A stretch of 64,000 bases of DNA, from NCBI GenBank assembly GCA_003194525.1, contig NBIV01000125.1:156275-220274 (forward strand), in the 5' to 3' direction. This stretch comes from Gracilariopsis chorda. Taxonomy: Eukaryota; Rhodophyta; Florideophyceae; Gracilariales; Gracilariaceae. Below, one piece after another: positions 30,474 to 39,418 of the stretch; position 1 is the stretch's first letter, and each line of letters opens with the position of its first letter. The notes beneath the pieces are model-generated. The model was not told where the DNA came from. It saw nothing but the letters and a program-made list of their open reading frames with translations, and made no database searches. A program made the translations under genes and the position numbers.

Positions 30474-31112
30474 CTCAAACACAACACAGCTCAAAGAAAG
30501 CGGCAAGGATCAAAAGAAGCGGTTGAGATCGAAATAAGTGGAAAGCCCCCGGTGAGAACCTCACGCGCCAGCCGCTCCCGCGCATTCACTTCCCCGCCAT
30601 TTTAACCCCTTCCAAAAACCCCCATACACTGTATTTCAAAATATCTAGCACTTTCTGCTTTTACTTTCATTTCTACCCCACCCAATAACCTCTCTCATAT
30701 CGTCACCCCCTCTCTACACCCCAGATGTACCCCTTCAATGCCCAATAAACTCATATTCTTTACCTCTACCACCATCCCACAGCCCCCATTTACATAAACC
30801 TCATTATTTCTTCTTCATATCCCTTTCCCCCTTTTCCGCACACATTCTGGACCTCTTATACCACTTCTACCAGAAAGTGTTTCTCATCTCCTTCGTCCTC
30901 ACTTCTAAATATTGTGCACTGAATATGAACAGAAACGCGTTCAAAACGCATAGAACAACCGTTTGGTCCTGCCTTTAATCTTCCTTCATCTAGTCGCCAT
31001 CATCTAGTTAAATAAAGCTATTCTTTTGCATATAAAATCAGACACACCTGCCCGTTCTCTCTCTCTCCCGTTCTTCACCAACAGTTCCGCCCTTGACCTA
31101 GCACCTCTAAAC
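30474..31112. other. Non-coding stretch within DNA transposon
   Basis: C/T-rich on the plus strand with no coding frame of note. Probably the promoter of the minus-strand coiled-coil gene and spacer before the membrane protein gene. Confidence 0.4.
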
Positions 31113-32245
31113 ATGTTGTTAGAGAACTTTCGCTCCCAATAATACGTCTTCCTGCACAATGACGTTCGAGCAACTCTCACGTTCGACATTCTCCCCAACA
31201 AAACCTACCTTCGTTTCAACAATTGCTTGAAGCTAGAGTACTGCAGGGACAAAAACAAGTCATATCTTTCAGGCGCAGCATCCATTCTAAGTGATGAAGT
31301 GAAAGCCGAAATGACCAACATTGACCAACTCCTGCGCGACAACCCCTCTGACCCTCGGTTCTTGCAAAATCACCTTCTACTACAAGACCTCCCATACCTT
31401 CGACACATATCCAACTACATTCGTTCCTCTCAATACCTTTCGAACAATCCATTCCATATGGCAAGTCTTCTTTCTCTACTAATTTTCACCTCCCTCCTCT
31501 CCTTCGCCATTGGAACTCTCTAAGGTGTTTTGAAACCAGTGGTCACCAAATTCCTTCTATCCGGCCATTCCTCCTGTGAAGCGGAGACTGGATATACCAT
31601 ACTGTACAGTATCATCGAGACAGTACTCCATATCTTGTTGTTCGACTTTGCATTCTCCCTTCACAAGGAGTTGTTCGGCTCCCTCTCTTTCTGCCCAATG
31701 AACCCCACTCAACATTATGGCAGACTGAGCACCATCAGCGCAAGATTGGCAGGATTTGCCATAGCTGGACTCCTCGCCCTGAACGCGAACATATTTGCCG
31801 CCTACGAACTGCTACCAACGCTTCCCTAAGCTGTTCTATACGGAACGCCTCCATCGCGTTCTTTCCCGGTGGATTCTTCTTCGCCCTAACAGTCTACTTT
31901 GTCGACAGATTGGCCGTGTACGCCCTCACAGGCCACCCGTTCAACAACAGAGTCCTTCTCCAATATTCGTCACACTATCTCTCCAACATCATACAAATTA
32001 TTACGTCAACGGCCTGGAAGTCTCTTCGAAGAGCATTGTTCCTGGACGACATCGTAATCTCCATTCGCACCTTTCTTCGTCGAGTTGTGCCCGTCTTCTT
32101 CGCGCACTTCACTTCGGAGTCCATCCAACCTTCTGCCTTTTCAACCCACAGAGGTTTCTCTCCACTAGTGACTAACACTTTATTCATTCTTCTCCTCGTC
32201 TGCTCCAGCGCTATAGACTACGAAATCAAATATAGATTCAAGTGA
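31113..32245 (+). pseudogene. Decayed multi-pass membrane protein gene
   Basis: From ATG 31113 the frame meets TAA at 31140, continues through TLTFDILPNKTYLRF and about 120 residues of soluble sequence, then a hydrophobic span (MASLLSLLIFTSLLSFAIG), TAA at 31521, and further spans (IETVLHILLFDFAFSL and LAGFAIAGLLALNANIFAA). A frameshift near 31825 moves to frame 2, which adds FFFALTVYFVDRLAVYAL and a last span (TNTLFILLLVCSSAI) before the stop at 32245. About five membrane segments in total. No family is recognised. Two stops and one shift make it a pseudogene, unless small introns are present. Confidence 0.6.
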
Positions 32246-32816
32246 TATATTGCAGCTATCGGAAGAAACCCCAGACCCCCAACCTCTCGGGTCCTTCCGT
32301 ACGAATAACTTCTAGAACAACAGACCAACAATACAGAATACCTTCGTTTTCGTAGCCCCTTCATCTTCTATCTCCCGCATTCCCTTCCAGTCGGCGTCTT
32401 TGCACAGCTGTTAAGATTTAGGATATGTGAGCTACATACTATGCTTCTCTTCTATACCCCATTTTAGAGGTTTTTCTTATAACTATACCACTTTTTTTTG
32501 TACGCGAGTGAGTTCATTGTACGTTTTAGAAAGCGAGTGAGCTTGAAGTAAGATATCCAATGCCAAGGTTCTCCTTGTAGACGACTCCATACACGGTAAG
32601 AATTATATTTGGTTCATTCTGATTCAGAAACACAGTTAGGCGCATATTGTAGTATTAACATATCAAGCTGCGTACGTGGAAAGCTGTTTAGATGTCGCAG
32701 AAGTACGGTTTTAGTAGAAAATTGGAGACCGAAATATTTGAGGACGGGTTAGCGTCGATACTAAATATCTCGCGTACTATATCGCGGCTTTGTTCAGAGC
32801 TTAAGCAATTTTCCCA
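32246..32816. other. Non-coding stretch within DNA transposon
   Basis: AT-rich and without coding potential. It probably carries the promoter of the 220-residue gene. Confidence 0.35.
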
Positions 32817-33479
32817 ATGTCGAGTGGGTACATTAGAGATGAAGAACTGCTCACTCTTTTGAATCACACGGAAGTCCCCGAAACGCCACCCAGAGATGAA
32901 GCAGATGGTTATGAGGGAACAGAAGAGAAGAAGAAGACTGTTGGGCTAGGAGAGCTGGGAGTTGGAGTAATGGCTGCGAATGGAGGAGGAGATGCAGGTG
33001 GTGGACCAGAGCACAGATTCAGAAAGGATATGAAGGCCCGGGTTAAGGCTTTAAGTGCCTCGTTGAAGGAGAGTTTGTATACTTGTATGACAGATGTAGT
33101 GTTTGAGTATGGTGGCCTGTCTTGGAGCGTTTCTGATGGTGTGATTCCACTGGACGTGGTTACTATTGTTCGAAGTCGGATGACAATGGCAGGAGTCTTG
33201 ATGGGGGATCATGTGGAAGGGATCGTGGAGTGCTTGCTGAGGGAAATAGGAGCAGTTTATCGAAAGAACAATGCTCTAGAAGACAGAGTGACTGTCCTTG
33301 AAATGCAGCTTAGAGAGGCCGTTGATATTCAGGTGCACTTGAAAAACAGAATAAACGGAGCACAACACGGGGCAGGTGGAGCAGGCGGTGCTCTTAGAAG
33401 CTGCCTAGGGACGAGAAAAAGAATGGAAGACAAAAGTGAAGATGTGGAGCGAGGTACTCTCTTGAAGAAGAAACGTTGA
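32817..33479 (+). CDS. Unknown 220-residue protein of the DNA transposon
   Basis: Intact frame from ATG 32817. The N-terminus is acidic and Gly-rich (to about residue 65). A central predicted globular part follows (KARVKALSASLKESLYTCM to MGDHVEGIVECLLREIG). Then comes a short coiled coil (NNALEDRVTVLEMQLREAVD) and a basic tail ending LLKKKR, a possible nuclear localisation signal. No known family. It converges on the 2OG-oxygenase-like gene, with 120 nt between stops. Confidence 0.5.
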   Translation: MSSGYIRDEELLTLLNHTEVPETPPRDEADGYEGTEEKKKTVGLGELGVGVMAANGGGDAGGGPEHRFRKDMKARVKALSASLKESLYTCMTDVVFEYGGLSWSVSDGVIPLDVVTIVRSRMTMAGVLMGDHVEGIVECLLREIGAVYRKNNALEDRVTVLEMQLREAVDIQVHLKNRINGAQHGAGGAGGALRSCLGTRKRMEDKSEDVERGTLLKKKR

Positions 33480-33599
33480 GAGGTTAAGACATATGTTTCT
33501 GATATAGAAAGAAAAGGACGACTCCTAGCTTTTATGTGCATCATGATATAACTGAGACTATGCTTTATTTACGGCAGTACTAGAATGTATCTGTCATCG

Positions 33600-36368
33600 C
33601 TAATTATCTTCTTCCATATCCTCATCTCCCTTCTCACCCTCCTCTTGAGTATAAATGGCGTCGTCCGCATTATCATTTCCATCTTCATTAGGGTCATATT
33701 CGCCATCAATTTCATTTTGAGGGTCCTCGTCGTCTTCTAGAGGTTCTTCTGACACTCTGTCATCAGCGAAGCCCTCTTCGTTATCCCCAACTCCTGGCAA
33801 CAGAATGGTTCCTTTCGTTCCGCTTTTGTCCTTCCGTATTAAGTGCTCGTCCTCCACAAACCTGGGCCTAAAACTTGATTGAAGTTGAACCGCATCCGGT
33901 AGCTTGTAGTCCTCTGGTACCATGTATATATGGTAACGGAACAGAAAATTCTGTGCCATGATCGCATCTCTACTCCCTGCCCCGGCATGGGACACATCTC
34001 CTCTTCCAATGAATATAGATAACGGTAGAATTAAAAACTTCCTGGTCGCGTATCCTCCAGAAACCGCTTCCAACTCCGCATTTGTTGTCGCAAAATGCTT
34101 GTGAGACCTCTCGCACACCCACAATGGAAACGAATAATTGCCAGAGGCTATCATAAAGTACCCCGGATTCTTTTCGTTCAGTTTCTCCGGGATCGTCAGC
34201 GTCTGAAAGTCCGTATGTAGCTTCTGTCTGGGACAGCCGCGTCCAGTACACAACACTCTACCCCCAGTCTTTGGCGCAAACATCTTATGCACCGCCATTC
34301 GGTTATCTTCCAATCCTAGGCATACACAGATCTGACCCATACGTGCATCCAACAACGCCCGCCTCTTCACCACCCAGTGATTCTCCGTCGTTCTTTCCAT
34401 TTCATCCGCGATTCCTCTCCGTGTAGTCATATACCTCGTACACCCAGACAGTCTGTCTGCTTCATCAGCTGCCTCCCCAGCATTGAAAATGGGGTTCCAG
34501 AACTCTTGATTCTCTGCTTCTCGAAGATCTTGTTGGCGATTGAAATACTCCTCGAAGAATCCAAGCAGCTTCTCACTTACATCACCATCCATCAAGTCAC
34601 TCATGGCATGGAGCCTGCCCCTCATTCCTTCATCCGTTCCGAAACCTTCCAGCACACAAAATCCTCGCTCTTTCAACTCGCTTGTCTTCTTCGCAAAGTA
34701 CACCATGGCGTAGTAGTCCTCCTCCACCGCCCGCTCCCAGAGACTGTTCGCTTCCGCATCGCTGAGAACCGGCGCTGCTTCTTCAGACGCTTTCCTTTCC
34801 CTATTCCATTCGCTCAAAAGCTCCTGGAACGCACCATGCCAGAAAACTGCGTGATGAACCCCCCTCTTGTCGTTCGGCCCAAGCAAATGGCAACGGTGCT
34901 CCTTGGGAAGATGTATCCTGTCCATCCACGCGTACATGCCCTTAACACCATCTGCAGTTGCGGTGGGCCACCTGCTGGGCAACATGCTCACATACTTGAG
35001 CCAGCTCAAGCCCCCCACATTTGTATCCTCCTCGGCCTTGACCAATCCTTCTGGAAGAATCTGAGGCACTTCATCATCAAACTTCTTCTTGTTTGGATCG
35101 TTCCTGTCTTCATCTTCTCCCCCCTCGTCGTCACTGAAAAGCAGTAGCTTATTCTTTCTTAAGACGTGGCGTAGTTCACGTCCTCGCTTCTGCTTCAGAA
35201 TGTTGATGACAAAGTCAGGAACATCATCGGTTCTCTGCCTTTTCGCATCGGCGTCTACCGATTCAAACAACAGCTCCTCAGCGTCCTCTTCGTCTTCCGA
35301 GTCTTCATCTGCCGGTTTCTTTGTTTTCTGGACCTTTCTCTTCCTCTTCCCCAGCGTAGATCCCGCAGAAACCATCCCCGTTGCACCTCCGTCTTTCAAG
35401 TAGCCCAGAGCCTTCTTTTTACTCGCCCTCGCGGGCAAGCTCGAATTACTACCCTGAACTGCGCTTTGCCCCTGTGTCGTCGGAACAGGTACAGGTGCGG
35501 GAGGGACAGGACTTGGATTTGGCTTTTGAAAGTCCATACGGAACGTCGTTCCCAGTCTCTTCTTCAGATTCGTCAGCCTCTTCGATATGTTTCCTTCCCA
35601 CATGGGAGGAGTGGCCGCCCTCTCCAGGTGTGCGGTGTTTCTGGCAACATAATCTCGAACAGGAACAACCAGGGACCATATCACAACCTCAGTTTTGAAC
35701 ACGGTGTGAAGCCCTATGTTCTTCGTCTTCGCCACTTCTTCAAATAGGTTGTAAGCTTGCTCACAACATCTGAAGAAATGCAACCTCATGTCCTGAAACC
35801 TGCCCATGGCAGTCCCTTTTGATGCTCTTCGCACGTCATAGTGTTTCTGTAAGGCTTCCAACGCAAAGTTCATCCTGTTCCCCTTCAGATTGAAGAACCT
35901 GTCACTGGAAAAGTGCGTAATCCCCAGCTCCGGGTACTTGAAGCACATTTCTTCCATATCTCCCAGAGTGTTCGGCACGCTGTCACTCGTCTTGAACTGA
36001 TACGGGTACTGCATATCTTTGCCATCCTCAATGAGCACCTTCCATATGACGACAATGTCCTCTGTCGGCTTCCCCTTCAGTTCGTGCCCATGCAACGTCC
36101 TCACCAAGTGCCCACCAGCACCGGAATCAACTCTGACAAAGGCAGTCCCCACGCTCTTCTTCTCCCCATTCGGTAGACGGACGACCAGGGTCACCTTCTC
36201 GCTTGGGTTCGGCCCCCAGGATGGGTCACTGGGCTGCTTTGTGCCGCTGCGCGTTGTTGGCATTGCGCTATCGGACGGTGTTGCCCTCGCTTTCCGCACA
36301 GAGGCACTGGGTCTGGTAGATTTCCTAGTGTGCCGCCTGTTGTCCGCCTTTGCAGTCTTGCGCACCAT
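33600..36368 (-). CDS. Large protein with 2-oxoglutarate/Fe(II) dioxygenase-like domain
   Basis: The 922-residue protein starts at ATG 36368 (an upstream in-frame GTG at 36410 lies in a 14-bp duplication). It has a basic N-terminal tail, a conserved-looking segment (about 55-275), a Pro/Ser linker, a basic-acidic disordered middle (about 320-435), then a C-terminal domain (about 450-830) and an acidic tail. The domain shows a 2OG-oxygenase pattern: LHTDF with metal ligands His718 and Asp720, YFMIASGNYSFPLWV, LPLSIFIGRGDVSHAG with distal His794, and FRYHIYM with a candidate 2OG-binding Arg811. Fungal KDZ transposons are known to travel with TET/JBP-type 2OG oxygenases. The gene is intact. Its substrate is unknown; nucleic-acid oxidation is inference. 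Confidence 0.62.
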   Translation of the reverse strand: MVRKTAKADNRRHTRKSTRPSASVRKARATPSDSAMPTTRSGTKQPSDPSWGPNPSEKVTLVVRLPNGEKKSVGTAFVRVDSGAGGHLVRTLHGHELKGKPTEDIVVIWKVLIEDGKDMQYPYQFKTSDSVPNTLGDMEEMCFKYPELGITHFSSDRFFNLKGNRMNFALEALQKHYDVRRASKGTAMGRFQDMRLHFFRCCEQAYNLFEEVAKTKNIGLHTVFKTEVVIWSLVVPVRDYVARNTAHLERAATPPMWEGNISKRLTNLKKRLGTTFRMDFQKPNPSPVPPAPVPVPTTQGQSAVQGSNSSLPARASKKKALGYLKDGGATGMVSAGSTLGKRKRKVQKTKKPADEDSEDEEDAEELLFESVDADAKRQRTDDVPDFVINILKQKRGRELRHVLRKNKLLLFSDDEGGEDEDRNDPNKKKFDDEVPQILPEGLVKAEEDTNVGGLSWLKYVSMLPSRWPTATADGVKGMYAWMDRIHLPKEHRCHLLGPNDKRGVHHAVFWHGAFQELLSEWNRERKASEEAAPVLSDAEANSLWERAVEEDYYAMVYFAKKTSELKERGFCVLEGFGTDEGMRGRLHAMSDLMDGDVSEKLLGFFEEYFNRQQDLREAENQEFWNPIFNAGEAADEADRLSGCTRYMTTRRGIADEMERTTENHWVVKRRALLDARMGQICVCLGLEDNRMAVHKMFAPKTGGRVLCTGRGCPRQKLHTDFQTLTIPEKLNEKNPGYFMIASGNYSFPLWVCERSHKHFATTNAELEAVSGGYATRKFLILPLSIFIGRGDVSHAGAGSRDAIMAQNFLFRYHIYMVPEDYKLPDAVQLQSSFRPRFVEDEHLIRKDKSGTKGTILLPGVGDNEEGFADDRVSEEPLEDDEDPQNEIDGEYDPNEDGNDNADDAIYTQEEGEKGDEDMEEDN

Positions 36369-36664
36369 GATGGGAAACCTTTCGATAAGCGACCTTTCGA
36401 TAAGCGACACGGAATTGCGTAATCTGGTGCAGACGGTCGCGAAAATCAGCGCGTGCTGACAGCTGAATTCAACCCTGAGGGAAGGCAGGTGTTCTCTTTG
36501 CGTCCTTTCAGTCGGACCAGGTGCTAAGGTGGCACGAAGAAGTGGATTCGGTGAGTTCTCTCACAGTTCTTTGCGGAGGAAGCATTCCGGTCGCCCTTTC
36601 CACCTCTTCTCTAACCCCCCTCCTGCCACGCGTCAACGCTTCATTGCTGGCACCGACCCCCAGG

Positions 36665-36895
36665 CCGGCGCAGCTGCGCCGGGTGGTCGGTCTTGACATT
36701 GTCGGTCGACAAGGTCAAGAACGACCCCCCGCAATTTAATCAAAAATCAACATTCTGGTGTCCGTGCTTGACATTGTCGGTCGACAATGTCAAGAACGAC
36801 CCCCCCTTATTTAATCAAAAATCAACATTCTGGTGTCCGTGCTTGACATTGTCGACCGACAATGTCAAGACCATCCACCCGGCGCAGCTGCGCCG
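36665..36895. repeat. Symmetrical palindrome array in a divergent intergenic region
   Basis: Two copies of a GC palindrome, CCGGCGCAGCTGCGCCGG (36665-36682) and its 17-nt match (36879-36895), bracket three 28-bp palindromes of type CTTGACATTGTCG-GT-CGACAATGTCAAG at 36692-36719, 36767-36794 and 36842-36869. The inner sites recur every 75 bp within a 75-bp direct repeat that includes TTTAATCAAAAATCAACATT. The outer arms are themselves inverted (CCGGGTGG next to each GC palindrome). It lies between the ATG of the 2OG-like gene (minus) and the plus-strand unknown gene, so it could be an operator, transposase-binding or origin-like site. Confidence 0.95.
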
Positions 36896-37046
36896 TTAGA
36901 CCGACAACCTGAACTGTGAGAACTGCGACGAATTCTCGAAGTTTCACCTTCTCCGTCTGTTCTGCAGTGCCCAACTCCCTCAATCCAAACAAAACCCTCC
37001 GAAGTTTTTCTCCCTGCTCCATTACACACTTCGAAATCAAATCTAT

Positions 37047-39012
37047 TTGAAGTTCGAGGGACGTGAATCATCAGAACGGGCGTCTTCGTTCCTCGGTTGC
37101 CACGAAGCATCTCCTTCGCAACCATTCAAACTCGAACGCAATCTTTCGTGCATCTGTGCATCTCCCGCCGAAATTCCACCCATGTCGTTCCCCTCCACTA
37201 AACAGGGGAGTACCTCAGGTGCACCCGTTATAGGGCATAGGGCTCCTGCGCACCCGCCCTCAGACATGAGCATTTCGGAAAGCTTCACAACCATCTAGAA
37301 TGTGTTTGTGTCCGTCCGTGATGCGTACGCCGAATCGAGAGGCTCCGGGGTCCCTAAACGCGATGTCACATTCGAGAAGACTGTAGAGTTTATGCTACAG
37401 AATCGTCGAGCGAATTCAGAAGTGGTCGGATTGTTGGAATGATCCCTTGGTTCCTCCCACACCTCCTACAGCGACGAAGAGGTCACTGCTTATCTTTACA
37501 CCTCTGTACAGGGTCCGACGAAGTACTTCCGACAGGTTTATCGATATGTGGCATTGTTCAAAAAACAAGACGGGTCGAAAGACAGGCGTGTACGGGACTT
37601 TTACGAGTGGACCATTGACGGGAGGCGCGGAGGTGGAACAGGGATGGTACAAAAGGTGTTCAACAATGACATCTTCAAGAGGTAATTTCGCGGAGCCGCT
37701 ACGGGGAAGGGAAGGGGAAGGTTTAGGACCGTTGCTGCTACTCGATTCCAACAGCTGCTGTATCTGTCGGTGGTAAAGCACATCGAGATTGAACGCAAGG
37801 GTCGGGAACGGAAGCGACGCCTCGGACACGAAAAGAAGGTGAAGGCAGTGAAGTACGTGGAAATTTTCACCATGTCTAATCGCATGCATGGTCAGCGTAT
37901 GGCGTACGGCGTACAGCACGTATGCAGGGCTTGGGACGCGTTCGCTGTCGTTCTGGGTTCCAGAGACTGCGAGCAGATGATGCTTCCTTATCTCCTTATC
38001 AACAGAGACACTTTTAAGCTCTCTGATATTCACTCCCGAACGATTGGTTACAGCCCCAAAACCGCCGCGTACAAGCTGGGACATGAAATGAAGCCGACGG
38101 TATCCGATGACAATGTTGTTCCCTGGGCTATTGCTTTTTCGGATGACGTAGACCGCAATATGCGTATTCTGGCCAGAGAATTGGTCTCGGAACTTCGGCG
38201 TATTGTACTGGACATGAAGATGTATGAGCTGAGTGAAACCGAGCAATGGCCAGTGCTATCTACGTTAACGCGAAGCGGCACGAACCCACCGGTTCGATTT
38301 GACTCCTTTTCCGATCTTATGTGCGTGGAGGTTGTCTGGTTTAGACAGAATATGTTTCTCTGGTTATGACGTGACTTCGACAAAGTATGGAGAAGAACCA
38401 GATGACTTGTACTTCAAGAACGGATTGAGTGTGGAGGTGTTGAGGGAATTTATGGGGTACGACGCGGAGCGACCGTGCAGGGAACGGGAGACGAGCTATG
38501 TAGATGGAAGTGTGATGCATTTGGCGCGATTGGATGCGTGGATTGCTTCTGTGGTAGAGGCATTGAAAGAAGATGTGGGGAGAGGAGGGAAGCGGCAAAT
38601 GCTGTTTTCGAAATTGTATGCAAAGTATCTCCCGCTTGCTGTGGAGGATATCCTACTGACTGCGAGAAGGAAGATCGAAGGGAAGTACGGGAAAGAGCTT
38701 GTGAACTATGGTGTGAAAGCTGAGGATCCAACTGAAGTGGTAGGGAATGAGGAACGTGAGGGGACCGTTGCGTGTTGGATGCCGTCGAACCGAATGGTGT
38801 ATCTGTGTGTCCAGTACGAGGTGTTTTTGGATGAAATGACTACGTACCTTGGTAATGTATTTGATTGCTACGTAGGCCGTTGCATGCCTGAAGAACGGGA
38901 GTTTAAGGAGTTGTTAGCCGTTGAGGAAGAAATGTTGGACCCAAGAGAGAAAGGGGAGGGGAAGGAAGACGGAGAGGACGGTGGGCGTGGAGAAGAGATG
39001 GCGGAGGAATGA
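37047..39012 (+). pseudogene. Decayed unknown cargo gene of the DNA transposon
   Basis: One coding frame can be followed for about 650 codons with stops at 37296 (TAG), 37440 (TGA) and 37683 (TAA), then a single frameshift near 38345 into a frame that ends at 39012. Recognisable protein-like stretches include VTAYLYTSVQGPTKYFRQVY, RAWDAFAVVLGSRDCEQMML and LFSKLYAKYLPLAVEDILL. The C-terminus is Glu/Gly-rich. I do not recognise a family. It is divergent from the 2OG-like gene across the palindrome array. Confidence 0.5.
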
Positions 39013-39418
39013 GAAGTTTAAGAAGTTTATTGCTAGAGTTAGCGGGTCTGTGTTTCTAAATTTGATTACCTTGCGGTGGAATAAGCTCTTGCTCGTGGGT
39101 CGCGGAAGAATCTGTTCATATAGAACCGATGTTGTTGCCATGGAAGGGGCGGAAAGAAAGGTCGTGCTGGGTAGTTCTGGCGAACAAGATGCACGGAACT
39201 TTTGATGGCGGAGAAAGGAACAAGACCAAACCAAGGTGCGGCATTGAGGCTAGGATTCGAGGTTCCGTGAAGGGCGGGGAGAATAGTATGGTCATGTTCA
39301 TCGTCTGTCGCCCAACGGAGGGTGATGCAGTTAAGAGTTTCATCCACGTGATCAAGAGGATCTGTGAGTTCGAAGAAGCGGACGAAAGCATATTCGCGTT
39401 CACCTGGCTCATCGTCTT
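39013..39418. other. Convergent intergenic stretch
   Basis: About 400 nt between the end of the decayed plus-strand gene and the end of the transposase frame; nothing else seen. Confidence 0.3.

Noticed and set aside
34377..35147. 256-codon plus-strand frame inside the 2OG-like gene
   Set aside because: Shadow of the 922-residue minus-strand gene; no domain pattern.
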